64,000 bases of DNA from NCBI GenBank assembly GCA_016704425.1, contig JADJAC010000011.1:62001-126000 (forward strand), written 5' to 3'. Every line of letters begins with the position of its first letter. Within the stretch, counting starts at the first letter, position 1. Positions 26,170-35,293 of this stretch are shown in pieces. This DNA is from Sphingomonadales bacterium (GTDB taxonomy: Bacteria; Pseudomonadota; Alphaproteobacteria; Sphingomonadales; Sphingomonadaceae). The notes under the pieces were generated by a model. The model made no database searches. It worked only from the letters and a program-made list of their open reading frames with translations, and was not told the DNA's origin. Made by a program: the position numbers and the translations under genes.

Positions 26170-27696
26170 TTAGCGTTTGAATCGGCCAAGAGCAATTCCC
26201 AAGGCCCCCAAGAAAAAAGCGCAGCCTAGCGAGAGAATGTTTCCAAATCGTGCAAAGAGCGTTGGCGGATGCGTCGGCGGAAGGTGTGTCTCGATGTAAC
26301 CGGCTTTGCGATAGGGCAGGCGATGGAGCAGGTTGCCATCGGCATCAATCACGGCGGAAATTCCCGTGGGTGTCGATCGGACGACCGGAATGCCTTCCTC
26401 AATTGCGCGCAGCCGTGCTTGTGCCAAGTGCTGCGGCGGGCCCCAGGACCCGAACCATGCATCGTTCGAGGGGTTGAAAAGGAAATCGGGCCGGTTGTTC
26501 CGATCAATCACATGGCCGGAAAAAATGATCTCATAACAAATCTGGACGCCCATGCGCCCGAAGCCGGGCACTCCGCTGCTTTGTGGCCCTGGGCCTGGCC
26601 AGAAATCGAGATCGCCGGGAACAAGGCGCGACAGGCCGATTGCCGAAAGGAGGGGGCGCATCGGAAGATACTCTCCGTAGGGAACGAGATGCGACTTGTC
26701 GTACCGGGCAATGATTTCCGAGCCTGGCGTCAGCACGAAGCTGCTGTTTCGCGCACCGACAACATAGCCGTCCCTGTCTTCGACCAGCGCCACTCCGCCG
26801 GTTACCAGCATGTCCTGCGGGCCGATCAGTGCTGCAAGTCTTTCGCGCGCCCATTCCTCTTCCTCGAGAAAATCGGGCACGGCCGCTTCGGGCCAGAGGA
26901 TCAGGCGAGGCTCGCGGCCCGGAGCGCCGGTGAGGCCAGCCAGCTTCTCGAAATTGACCTTGTCGAACGCCTCTTCATGCTTGTCCTGCTGGCCGATGTT
27001 CGGTTGGACGACGCGAATGAGGGGAGCTCGTTCATTGATAGCGACTTGGTCGTTAGGACGAATCCAAGGCGCGACGAGGAAACATGCAAAGATGAAGGCC
27101 AAGGCGAAAGCATAAATGCGCTCATTTATTGTGGCCGTGTTGGTTCTAATTTTCTTCGATAATTGCAAAGCATCTCCAGCCATCCAGATCGCAAGCCCGG
27201 AAAGTCCATATGTTCCGATCCATACTGCAAGGACCGGCAACACAAGGGTCGGCAACAATGCGACGCCCAGTGGATTCCAAGCAAAGCCCGTAAACATCGT
27301 CGCGCGCAGATATTCCGCAACAATCCATCCAGCAGCGAAGACGAGAGGAAAGCCGGCGGGCGACTTCCGGCCCCAACGCCACGCAAGACCCGAAGCCATT
27401 GCCGGATAGACCGCCAGATACAGCGACAGCAGAACGACTGCGATCCAGCCTAGCCACTTGGGCATGGCATCCTGATACTGGAATGCCCCCGCAATCCAAT
27501 TGAGGCCGACCACAAAATGCCCAACGCCGAACCAGTATCCGCGCGCCAGCGCGCTACGCAGGTTTGGCGCTTCGGAGACGAGATGGAGCAGCAGGGCCAG
27601 GCAAACGAGTGTCAGCGGCCACCAGTCGAGCGGTGCAAAGCCGAGCGCGGAAACGAGCCCGGCACCAAGGGCAACCGATTTGGGAATGCGATTCAC
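26170..27696 (-). CDS. lnt: Apolipoprotein N-acyltransferase
   Basis: Lnt adds the third acyl chain to lipoproteins in the inner membrane. The 508-residue protein has six or more membrane helices, then a carbon-nitrogen hydrolase domain with the catalytic Glu (LWPEAAVPD), Lys (YDKSHLVPYGEY) and Cys (GVQICYEIIF), and a final helix. The GTG codon at 27694-27696 (product begins MNRIPKSVALGAGL) is the probable start. The longer ATG frame adds 62 non-membrane residues that overlap the divergent promoter region and do not fit the family. Confidence 0.92.
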   Translation of the reverse strand: MNRIPKSVALGAGLVSALGFAPLDWWPLTLVCLALLLHLVSEAPNLRSALARGYWFGVGHFVVGLNWIAGAFQYQDAMPKWLGWIAVVLLSLYLAVYPAMASGLAWRWGRKSPAGFPLVFAAGWIVAEYLRATMFTGFAWNPLGVALLPTLVLPVLAVWIGTYGLSGLAIWMAGDALQLSKKIRTNTATINERIYAFALAFIFACFLVAPWIRPNDQVAINERAPLIRVVQPNIGQQDKHEEAFDKVNFEKLAGLTGAPGREPRLILWPEAAVPDFLEEEEWARERLAALIGPQDMLVTGGVALVEDRDGYVVGARNSSFVLTPGSEIIARYDKSHLVPYGEYLPMRPLLSAIGLSRLVPGDLDFWPGPGPQSSGVPGFGRMGVQICYEIIFSGHVIDRNNRPDFLFNPSNDAWFGSWGPPQHLAQARLRAIEEGIPVVRSTPTGISAVIDADGNLLHRLPYRKAGYIETHLPPTHPPTLFARFGNILSLGCAFFLGALGIALGRFKR

Positions 27697-27803
27697 CGGT
27701 CCGCTATAGCTTGCGATCTCCACTTGTGGAGAGGCGAAAATGTCGCTGCATTTCCGTGGCGCAATCTCTTGCGCTACAAAGGACAATCGCCCAGACCTTG
27801 GGA

Positions 27804-28469
27804 ATGCTCCGCTGGGTTGCTCTCCTGATGATGCTTGCGCCGCTTCCGCTTCGCGCCGCGTCGCATCCGCTGAGTGCATCACAACAAAATCATGTCCAAT
27901 GTGTTGCTGTCCTTGCGATCATTGCCAATGAACAACAACGCGGTATTGGGGGGTGGGAAGATCTTCCCCCGCTCGCGATCAGGGGCGCGAAATTTTCGGA
28001 TCGCGTCATTCAAGGGCTTGTGAAGGACAAGAGCCGAAAACCGGAGGCGGCGCGCACCGAAATACTGGCGCAGGTTGCGGCCCTTCAGGCAGAGGCCATC
28101 GCGTCTGGCAATGCTTCTGCAGTCTTGCGCGCCAGATCAGCACCCTGCATCGCCATGCTCGACGCTGAAGTGCCTCCGCCTCAGCCACCGACGCTGCCGC
28201 AATGCGCTGCTGCATTGGCGATGGCGTATGAAGATGAGGTCGCGCATCAGGGGTTGACCAAAGCAGCGCGAACACTGTCCATCTTTGCAGCCCTGCTGGA
28301 TGGCCGTGCGCGTGAAGCATTGAAGGCAGAAGGCAAGACAGAAGCGGAAAGCGATATTGTCATCGGGCTCGAAAAGGAGAAGCTGATGGCCGAATTCAAG
28401 GCGAGCGAGGGCAAGGGGACGCAGGATCGGGTCGATTTTCCCGCCTGCTTCGCGATGGCGCGACCTTGA
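27804..28469 (+). CDS. Secreted alpha-helical protein of unknown function
   Basis: The 221-residue protein has a signal peptide (MLRWVALLMMLAPLPLRAASH, cleavage likely after RAA). The mature part is alanine-rich and helical, with four cysteines (QNHVQCVAV, RSAPCIAM, LPQCAAAL, FPACFAMA) that could form two disulfide bonds in the periplasm. I do not recognise a family. It is divergent from lnt with about 107 bases between starts. Its final bases TTGA overlap the start of the VOC gene. The ATG was chosen over a longer open frame because of the signal peptide. Confidence 0.6.
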   Translation: MLRWVALLMMLAPLPLRAASHPLSASQQNHVQCVAVLAIIANEQQRGIGGWEDLPPLAIRGAKFSDRVIQGLVKDKSRKPEAARTEILAQVAALQAEAIASGNASAVLRARSAPCIAMLDAEVPPPQPPTLPQCAAALAMAYEDEVAHQGLTKAARTLSIFAALLDGRAREALKAEGKTEAESDIVIGLEKEKLMAEFKASEGKGTQDRVDFPACFAMARP

Positions 28470-28888
28470 CCCGCCACCGCCCGTTTCATCTTGCCTTCCC
28501 CGTTCATGACCTTGGAGCGGCCCGGGACTTTTATGCTGGCGTGCTTGGCTGCCGCGAAGGCCGTGCTTCGGATGAATGGATCGATTTCGATCTTTTCGGG
28601 AACCAGATCACTGTCCACCTCGTGCCGGGTGCCGCAGGAGATGCCGCCGTCAAGAAAGTCGACGGGCATGGCGTCCCGATCCCGCATTTCGGTGTCATCC
28701 TGACGATGCCTGACTGGCATGTGCTTCGCGAGCGGATCGAAGCTGCCGGTATTGTGTTCGGCGTCGCTCCGCATATCCGCTGGGCAGGGAAACCCGGCGA
28801 ACAGGCAACGATGTTCTTTCGCGATCCCAGCGGCAATGCGCTGGAATTCAAGGCATTCGGGGACGACAGCGCGATTTTCGCGACCTGA
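28466..28888 (+). CDS. VOC superfamily (glyoxalase/dioxygenase-like) protein
   Basis: The 140-residue protein has the paired beta-alpha-beta-beta-beta modules of the vicinal-oxygen-chelate fold. FHLAFPVHDLGAARDFYAGVLGC (histidine ligand candidate) and WIDFDLFGNQITVHLVP form the first half, and PHFGVILTMPDWHVLRERI and MFFRDPSGNALEFKAF (glutamate ligand) the second. Its substrate is unknown. The start is a TTG that overlaps the previous stop codon (TTGA), which indicates translational coupling. Confidence 0.82.
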   Translation: MTRHRPFHLAFPVHDLGAARDFYAGVLGCREGRASDEWIDFDLFGNQITVHLVPGAAGDAAVKKVDGHGVPIPHFGVILTMPDWHVLRERIEAAGIVFGVAPHIRWAGKPGEQATMFFRDPSGNALEFKAFGDDSAIFAT

Positions 28889-28892
28889 GGAT

Positions 28893-30227
28893 CTAGCCTG
28901 CGGTCACGCGCCAGATCCGGTTTCCTGCATCGTCGGCAACGAGGAGCGCTCCCTTCCTGTCGACGATCACGCCAACCGGGCGGCCCTGCGCCTGTCCTTT
29001 GTCATTGAGAAAGCCGGTCAGGACGTCCGCTGGCTTTTCGCCTGTCGGAAACCCGCGTTCATTGAACGGAACATAGACGACCTTGTAACCCGATGCAGGA
29101 TAACGGTTCCAGGACCCGTGCATCCCTATAAAGGCGCCATTGGAAAAGCGTGATCCAAGGGCCGTGCCTGAATTGAAGGCAAGGCCAAGGGCCGCGACGT
29201 GCGGTCCAAGCGCGTAGTCGGGGCGTTTGGTATATTGCTGCAGGTCAAGGCGAAGCTGCGGAACCCGCTGGTCCTGAATGCCGCCCCAGTAGAAGAAGGG
29301 CCAGCCGTAGAAAGTCCCGAAATCGACCGTCGTCAGATAGTCGGGCGGGCCATCACTCCCCAGCATGTCACGCTCGTTCACGACGGTCCACAAGGTGCCG
29401 GACTTCGGATTGAAAGCAAGCCCGTTGGGATTCCGCAGGCCATAGGCATAGACAAGCGATTGCTTCGTCTTCAGGTCATATTGCCGGATGAGCGCGCGAT
29501 CCTGCTCCTTGTCCATGCCGCCTTCCGCGATATTGCTGTTCGATCCGACGGTTATGTAAAGCGACTGGCCGTCGGGTGCTGCAATCAGGTTGCGGGCCCA
29601 GTGATTGTTGGGCGGGCTTGATGGCAAATCGAGGATCTTGGTGCCCTTTGCCGCGATTTTGGTTTCGCCGGTCTTGTAGGGGAAGGCCAACACGGCGTCC
29701 GTATTGGCGACGTATAAAGTTTCACCCACCAGCGCCATGCCGAAGGGAGAGTGCAGCCCATCGAGGAACACCGAACGGAATTCGGCAACACCGTCTCCAT
29801 TTGCATCGCGCAAGAGCGTGATGCGATCGGGAGAAGTCTCTATGCCATCGGCCTTCGACATGATGTTGCGGGCAATCTTGTCCCCAATGCCTTGGGATGG
29901 CCTTTTCGGGGCCCAACTCTCGGCAACGAGGATGTCGCCATTGGGCAATTCCAGAAGCCAGCGCGGATGATCAAGCTTTTCGGCAAAGGCAGCAACCTTC
30001 AGGCCTGATGCAGCAGATGGCTTTGCTCCTTCCGGCCAGCCCACCACCTTTGCAATATTGATCGTCGGGAAATTTTCGCGGCGTGGCGTCGTCAGCTTCG
30101 GGGCCTGCCCCTGCATGTCTTCGAGCGCGACACGCGCCTTGTCCGGGCTTGATAGGTACCAATAGGCTCCCGCCAGCAAAAGGACGATGATGATCGCAGC
30201 ATTACGAAGATGGGACTTCCAGGTCAT
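28893..30227 (-). CDS. PQQ-dependent sugar dehydrogenase-like (sorbosone dehydrogenase family) beta-propeller
   Basis: The 444-residue protein has one N-terminal membrane anchor (about 10-27) and a six-bladed propeller. DHPRWLLELPNGDILVAES, DGLHSPFGMALVGETLYVAN, NNHWARNLIAAPDG, AYGLRNPNGLAFNP, FYGWPFFYWGG, AFIGMHGSWNR and GRPVGVIVDRKGALLVADD are hallmarks of the soluble aldose/sorbosone dehydrogenase family. It would oxidise a sugar or aldehyde in the periplasm if PQQ is available; no pqq genes are in this window. It lies 18 bases after the next gene of the same strand. Confidence 0.87.
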   Translation of the reverse strand: MTWKSHLRNAAIIIVLLLAGAYWYLSSPDKARVALEDMQGQAPKLTTPRRENFPTINIAKVVGWPEGAKPSAASGLKVAAFAEKLDHPRWLLELPNGDILVAESWAPKRPSQGIGDKIARNIMSKADGIETSPDRITLLRDANGDGVAEFRSVFLDGLHSPFGMALVGETLYVANTDAVLAFPYKTGETKIAAKGTKILDLPSSPPNNHWARNLIAAPDGQSLYITVGSNSNIAEGGMDKEQDRALIRQYDLKTKQSLVYAYGLRNPNGLAFNPKSGTLWTVVNERDMLGSDGPPDYLTTVDFGTFYGWPFFYWGGIQDQRVPQLRLDLQQYTKRPDYALGPHVAALGLAFNSGTALGSRFSNGAFIGMHGSWNRYPASGYKVVYVPFNERGFPTGEKPADVLTGFLNDKGQAQGRPVGVIVDRKGALLVADDAGNRIWRVTAG

Positions 30228-30245
30228 GTGTTCACTTTCGCTTGT

Positions 30246-31457
30246 CTAGCATCCAAGGCCCGTCACTGCGCCAAAAAGGCTGGGTTTGCAGGGCTTGCCA
30301 TTCTTTCCCGGCCCCGCATTCGCCATTGGACCGCCGATCATCCAACTGGTTGTTGAACGGTAACGGATGCGTGCTGTCCACTCGAGATTCCAGGGTCCTG
30401 TCGCGGGGCGTGGGGGATAGGCAATATTGGTTTCCGGCCCATAGGCATAGAGATTGCCGATCATGAAGTCGGGCGCCGCAGCTTTCACCTCTGCGGGAAC
30501 AGTGCAACTCGTCTGGCTGGGGGGCATCACCGTGCGATCAGCGATCAGCTGCTGGACGACGCCGGGAGAGAGCCATTCGAACAGCCCGCCACCAAACTCG
30601 CGCCCCGCAGACGAGGACCACCAGACCATGTCGCGCGGCCCTTCGTCGCCAGATCCGTCCATTTTCATGCCCATCACCCAGGCGTAATATCCGGTTGCGG
30701 CTGGCACGCTGTTCCAGCTGAGGTTGACCGCGCCATCGGGGCCAGACGACGTCGCGCCGCGCAGGCCTGCCAGATAGTCCTGGGCCAGCACAAACTGGAT
30801 CTCAGGTGCATAGGTTGAAGAAATGCGGTGATTGCCAAGCAGCGAACCCGATTGCGGTTGCTTGCCGGACTTGGCATTCGGCCACTCGCCATAGGTACGG
30901 CTGTTGGCCACGCTTGGCCCTCGATCAACAGGAATGCGCGCCGAATAGAGGTTGGGCATTGGCTGGCCGGTCCCGATCTTCGAGAAGTCTATGATGGCTG
31001 GTTGGCCTTTTGCGGCGTGAACCCCGCAACCCCAATAGAGTAGCAAGCGTCCCTTTGGGCGCTGGAAATCTCGGGGCATTTGGCCCGGTTCTTCTCTGGA
31101 CGGAGTCGAAACCAGCGGAACGGACTTGCCAAGCTTGGCTGCTGGCTGGAAAAAGTGATCGGCAACCGGAGTACCGACTGTCGCCAGTGTCGATCCGAGC
31201 CGCAGGTGAAGCTCATGCGACTCGCGCCCGCCGCCGCCAAACATCATCGACATTGCTCCTCCGGCACCTCCACCTGCCATGCCAGCAAGACCGGATGTGG
31301 TCCCGATATCCATTGCATAGCGTGCTTTCGGCTGTGGAACCGCAACGGCGGCCGGCTTGGCGGCTGGCGCAGCTCCCTTCTTAGGAGGTGGTGCTGAAGC
31401 GCCGATGCAAAGGAGCGCTGCACTCCCGATCAGCCATGTCCAATCTGCCCGCTTCAT
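30246..31457 (-). CDS. Secreted protein of unknown function
   Basis: The 403-residue product starts MKRADWTWLIGSAALLCIGASA, a signal peptide, with GAGGA at good spacing. A Pro/Ala/Lys-rich linker, then a Gly/Met-rich stretch (about 55-80, LAGMAGGGAGGAMSMMFGGG) come before a larger beta-rich domain. Cysteines in WGCGVHA, TSCTVPAE and the last residues (KPCKP, GLGC) suggest disulfides. AVNLSWNSVPAATGYYAWVMG looks like a fibronectin-type strand pattern. I do not recognise the family. An earlier ATG overlapping the corC stop is a possible alternative start. Confidence 0.62.
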   Translation of the reverse strand: MKRADWTWLIGSAALLCIGASAPPPKKGAAPAAKPAAVAVPQPKARYAMDIGTTSGLAGMAGGGAGGAMSMMFGGGGRESHELHLRLGSTLATVGTPVADHFFQPAAKLGKSVPLVSTPSREEPGQMPRDFQRPKGRLLLYWGCGVHAAKGQPAIIDFSKIGTGQPMPNLYSARIPVDRGPSVANSRTYGEWPNAKSGKQPQSGSLLGNHRISSTYAPEIQFVLAQDYLAGLRGATSSGPDGAVNLSWNSVPAATGYYAWVMGMKMDGSGDEGPRDMVWWSSSAGREFGGGLFEWLSPGVVQQLIADRTVMPPSQTSCTVPAEVKAAAPDFMIGNLYAYGPETNIAYPPRPATGPWNLEWTARIRYRSTTSWMIGGPMANAGPGKNGKPCKPSLFGAVTGLGC

Positions 31458-31480
31458 TTTCTGATCCTCATGCATGATTC

Positions 31481-32380
31481 TCATGTCGCCGCTGCTGCGT
31501 TGTCACTGCCTGCAGCCTTCCTGATCGGCGGATGAAGGATGAGCCGCGTTGCCCGTCTCGCATCGCCATCAGTCACTTCGATTCGCCAGCCGCTCGCATG
31601 CGTAACGCTTTCACCGATCTGTGGAACATGGCCCGCCAGCACAAAAGCCAGCCCGCCGAGCGTATCGACATCCTCGTCAACCTCCGCAAGCCGCGGATCG
31701 ATCGCTTCCGCCACATCGGACAATTCGATGCGTGCGTCGGCATCCCAGCGCCCACCGTCCATCGGAACGATCATGGCAGCCGGCGTCTCGTCATGTTCAT
31801 CCTCAATGTCACCGACGATTTCCTCGACCAGGTCTTCGATGGTCACCAGGCCTTCTGTTCCCGAATATTCGTCAATCACAATTGCAAGATGCGTCTTGCT
31901 TGCGCGCATTTCAGCAAGAAGATCGAGCACACCCATCGATTCAGGCACATAGCGCGGCTGACGGATCAGCCCGTCGAGGCCAACAGGCGGTTCGGATTTG
32001 TTCGCCAGTATCTCGAACACGTCCTTGATATGGATCATGCCTGTGATGGTATCGAGGCTCTCGCGATAGACCGGCAGGCGGCTATGGCCTGCTTCGGCAA
32101 AAGCCCTGACGAGCGCTTCGAAGCCGACATCTTCTGCAACCGCGATGATGTCTCCCCTTGGCACGGCAACGTCACCAACAGTGCGCTCGCCAAAATGAAG
32201 CAGGTTCCTGAGCATTTGCCGCTCAACCGGGGAAAGGTCTCCCTTGGCCTCCTCGCCATCTTCCTCATGCTCGTCGATCGCATCTTCGATCTGGTCGCGC
32301 AGGCTGGCTTCGCGTTCGCCGAACAGCAGGGCCTTCAGGCCCTGCCAAATTCGGCCGTTGCTACTCGAGTCTTCAGGCAT
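31481..32380 (-). CDS. corC: CorC/HlyC family protein with paired CBS domains
   Basis: The 299-residue cytosolic protein has an N-terminal helical region (LLHFGERTVGDVAVPRGDII), a CBS pair (about 60-190, with GHSRLPVYRESLDTITGMIH and KTHLAIVIDEYSGTEGLVT) and a C-terminal CorC_HlyC domain from about 205 (DARIELSDVAEAI, TLGGLAFVLAGHVPQIGE). The family is linked to Mg/Co efflux. It follows ybeY by 10 bases, the usual phoH-ybeY-corC order. Confidence 0.92.
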   Translation of the reverse strand: MPEDSSSNGRIWQGLKALLFGEREASLRDQIEDAIDEHEEDGEEAKGDLSPVERQMLRNLLHFGERTVGDVAVPRGDIIAVAEDVGFEALVRAFAEAGHSRLPVYRESLDTITGMIHIKDVFEILANKSEPPVGLDGLIRQPRYVPESMGVLDLLAEMRASKTHLAIVIDEYSGTEGLVTIEDLVEEIVGDIEDEHDETPAAMIVPMDGGRWDADARIELSDVAEAIDPRLAEVDEDVDTLGGLAFVLAGHVPQIGESVTHASGWRIEVTDGDARRATRLILHPPIRKAAGSDNAAAAT

Positions 32381-32390
32381 TGAACGAGTT

Positions 32391-32897
32391 CTAGTCCTCT
32401 ACCGGTTCATAGGGGTCGTGCAGGCCAAGCGTTGCCATGATCTCGCGTTCGAGCGCTTCCATCGCTTCGGCTTCCCAGTCCTTCATATGATCATAGCCTA
32501 GCAAATGCAGCGTGCCATGCACAATCAGATGTGTAGCGTGCGCTTCGACGCTCACCGCGCGGTCGGCAGCTTCGCGGGCGCAGGTCCCATAGGCGAGCAC
32601 AATATCCCCAAGCAGGACCTCGCCAAGATCCGTCCGGGTGATATCTTTGATCTGTTCGGGTAGGAGCATCGGAAAGGACAGGACGTTGGTCGGCTTGTCC
32701 TTGTTCCGGTAATCACGGTTGAGAACTTGCACTTCAGCATCGTCGGTCAGGCGAACATCAATTTCAACGAGCGCATCGATTGCAGCAAGCGCTTGGTATG
32801 GGGACGCAGCAACTGCAGCCTCGACTGCTGCTGAGGCGCGTGCTTCCCAGTCATGTTCAGGCCAGCAGGACTCGACCTGAAGTGCAGTCTCGATCAA
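32391..32897 (-). CDS. ybeY: Endoribonuclease YbeY (rRNA maturation)
   Basis: YbeY is a zinc-dependent RNase needed for 16S rRNA 3'-end maturation and ribosome quality control. The 168-residue protein has LNRDYRNKDKPTNVLSFP and the metal site HLIVHGTLHLLGYDH (three histidines, the HX3HX5H pattern). It overlaps phoH by ATGA. Confidence 0.96.
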   Translation of the reverse strand: MIETALQVESCWPEHDWEARASAAVEAAVAASPYQALAAIDALVEIDVRLTDDAEVQVLNRDYRNKDKPTNVLSFPMLLPEQIKDITRTDLGEVLLGDIVLAYGTCAREAADRAVSVEAHATHLIVHGTLHLLGYDHMKDWEAEAMEALEREIMATLGLHDPYEPVED

Positions 32898-33883
32898 TCT
32901 CGTCCCTCATAGGCCTCGACTATCCGGCCTACGACCGGATGGCGCACCACATCGCCAATGCCAAAGCTGACAGTTGCGATGCCCTCGACGCCTTCCAGTC
33001 GGCTTACAGCGTCAGCGAGGCCTGACTTGCTGGGGTCAGGCAGGTCGACCTGCTTTGGATCGCCGCACACGACCATCCGGCTGTTCTGGCCGAAGCGGGT
33101 GAGAAACATCTTCATCTGCATGGGCGTCGTATTCTGTGCTTCGTCGAGAATGACGAACGCATCCGCCAACGTCCGCCCGCGCATGAAGGCAATGGGCGCT
33201 ATCTCGATTTCGCCGGAGGCAATTCGCCGTTCGACCTGTTCGGCAGGCAGGCAGTCATAGAGCGCATCATAGAGCGGTCGCAGATAGGGATCGACCTTCT
33301 CTTTCATATCACCGGGTAGGAAGCCAAGCCGTTCGCCCGCCTCAACCGCGGGGCGTGACAGGATAAGCCGATCAACGCTTCCGGTAATTAGCTGGGAGAC
33401 GGCTTGCGCAACGGCAAGATAGGTCTTGCCTGTCCCTGCAGGGCCAAGCGCGAAGATGATGTCATTGCGCGACAGCGCCTCCATGTAGCGGATCTGCGTC
33501 GCAGAACGCGGAACGATCGTCTTCTTGCGCGTCCGGATCATGATCGGTGGCGCTTCATGTTCATGCCGGATAATACCGTCCAGCGTTGGCTCGAACGCCA
33601 TCTGGATCAGTGCCTGAACAGCGCCGGCATCAATCTCCTGGCCCTTTGCAAGGCGGTTATAAAGGCCGGTCAGGACGTCGCGCGCGCGCGCAATGGCTTC
33701 CGCCTCACCCTCAAGTTGGAGCTTGTTGCCCCGCGCCGCGATATAAACGCCGAAGCGGTTTTCGATAGCAACGAGGTTCTGGTCGAACTCCCCGAACAAA
33801 CGCCCGAGCAACTGGGGCTTGTCAAAAACAATCTCGAGCCGGGCTTTGTCCTCGGCTTTGGCTTGCATCGGCTTGCGCGACAT
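32894..33883 (-). CDS. phoH: PhoH-like ATPase
   Basis: The 329-residue protein has a KH-like N-terminal part and an NTPase domain with Walker A ALGPAGTGKTYLAV near residue 145, RPAVEAGERLGFLPGDM, and Walker B DAFVILDEAQNTTPMQMKMFLTR with FGQNSRMVVCGDPKQVDLP. It is a PhoH2-type RNA-related ATPase that commonly pairs with ybeY, as here. Confidence 0.95.
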   Translation of the reverse strand: MSRKPMQAKAEDKARLEIVFDKPQLLGRLFGEFDQNLVAIENRFGVYIAARGNKLQLEGEAEAIARARDVLTGLYNRLAKGQEIDAGAVQALIQMAFEPTLDGIIRHEHEAPPIMIRTRKKTIVPRSATQIRYMEALSRNDIIFALGPAGTGKTYLAVAQAVSQLITGSVDRLILSRPAVEAGERLGFLPGDMKEKVDPYLRPLYDALYDCLPAEQVERRIASGEIEIAPIAFMRGRTLADAFVILDEAQNTTPMQMKMFLTRFGQNSRMVVCGDPKQVDLPDPSKSGLADAVSRLEGVEGIATVSFGIGDVVRHPVVGRIVEAYEGRD

Positions 33884-33967
33884 AAAGCTCCTTTTGCTAT
33901 CGGTCAGCAGAGTCTGCCCCTTTATCCGGGGTAGCGCAATGCAAACTGTGTCGCTTGCGACAGGCCG

Positions 33968-35284
33968 TTAAGCAGCAGCGTCAGCCGCCACGACGCCGAT
34001 CAGGCTGTTGGGTGCCGCAGACACCAGGTCGACAGTTATGATGGTCCCCGCTTCCGGGCCGTTTTCGACAACCACGGATTGGAGCCAGGGCGATTTCCCG
34101 ATTCTTTGTCCGGGTCGCTTGCCATCCCGTTCGATCAGGATGTCGCACCTCTTGCCGACGCTCGCCTGATTGAATGCGAATTGCTGCGTATTGAGCATGG
34201 CCTGAAGCCGCTGGAGCCTCTCGTCCATGATTTCCGGCGCAATTTGTTCGTCCATCGTAGCGGCAGGCGTGCCCGGCCGGGCCGAATATTTGAACGAATA
34301 GGCGGAGGCGTAGTTGATCTCTTCGATCAGCGAGAGCGTTGCTTCAAAATCAACCTCGGTTTCTCCCGGAAAACCGACGATGAAATCTCCCGAAATGGCA
34401 ATATCGGGTCGGACTCCTCGCACGCGCTCTATGACGGCTCGATAGGAATCCGCGCTGTGGCTGCGGTTCATGGCCTTGAGGATGCGATCGCTGCCAGACT
34501 GCACGGGCAGGTGCAGGAAGGGCATCAATTTCTCGACATCGCCATGCGCAGCAATCAGGCCGTCCGTCATGTCATTGGGGTGGCTGGTCGTGTAGCGAAT
34601 GCGGGCAAGTCCGGGCAAGGCATCGAGCGACCGGATCAGGCTGCCAAGATCATGACCAGCCTGCGCCCAGGCGTTTACATTCTGCCCGACCAGCGTGATT
34701 TCACGGACCCCGGCACTGACCAGCGCTTGCGCTTCTTCAAGGATTGCACCGAAGCTCCGACTGATTTCTGCACCGCGCGTGTAGGGGACGACACAATAGG
34801 TGCAAAACTTGTCGCAACCCTCCTGCACAGTGAGGAAGGCAGATGCGCCCCGCTTCGGCGCGCGCCTTGGCAGAACGTCGAACTTGGCAAGCCCCGGCAG
34901 GTCGAGGTCGATGGCCCGCTTGCCCTGTACCGCTTCTGCAACCAGCCCTGGCAGGCGGTGATAGGCCTGAGGTCCGACGACAATATCCACCTCGCGTGCC
35001 CGGCGCGGGATTTCGGCGCCCTCGGCCTGCGCCACGCATCCGGCTACCGCGATCATGGGCCTGCTGCCATCGTCCCGACGCATTCGCCCAATGTCGGAAT
35101 AGACTTTCTCCGCTGCCTTTTCGCGTATGTGGCACGTATTGAGGATGACAAGGTCCGCCTCGTTTTCAGAGGCAACGGCCATCCCCTCCGCTCCCAGCAT
35201 TTCTGCCATGCGTTCGCCGTCATAGACGTTCATCTGACAGCCGAACGATTTCACGTGGAAGGATTTTGGGGCGGACCGACTCAT
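33968..35284 (-). CDS. miaB: tRNA-2-methylthio-N6-dimethylallyladenosine synthase
   Basis: MiaB is a radical-SAM enzyme that methylthiolates i6A37 of tRNA. The 438-residue protein has the N-terminal cluster cysteines in SFGCQMNVYDG, ILNTCHIREKA and AVAGCVAQAEG, the radical-SAM motif GCDKFCTYCVVPYTRG near residue 150, and a C-terminal TRAM domain (about 370-430). It lies 84 bases upstream of phoH and 9 bases after plsC. Confidence 0.96.
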   Translation of the reverse strand: MSRSAPKSFHVKSFGCQMNVYDGERMAEMLGAEGMAVASENEADLVILNTCHIREKAAEKVYSDIGRMRRDDGSRPMIAVAGCVAQAEGAEIPRRAREVDIVVGPQAYHRLPGLVAEAVQGKRAIDLDLPGLAKFDVLPRRAPKRGASAFLTVQEGCDKFCTYCVVPYTRGAEISRSFGAILEEAQALVSAGVREITLVGQNVNAWAQAGHDLGSLIRSLDALPGLARIRYTTSHPNDMTDGLIAAHGDVEKLMPFLHLPVQSGSDRILKAMNRSHSADSYRAVIERVRGVRPDIAISGDFIVGFPGETEVDFEATLSLIEEINYASAYSFKYSARPGTPAATMDEQIAPEIMDERLQRLQAMLNTQQFAFNQASVGKRCDILIERDGKRPGQRIGKSPWLQSVVVENGPEAGTIITVDLVSAAPNSLIGVVAADAAA

Positions 35285-35293
35285 CCGGGCGCT

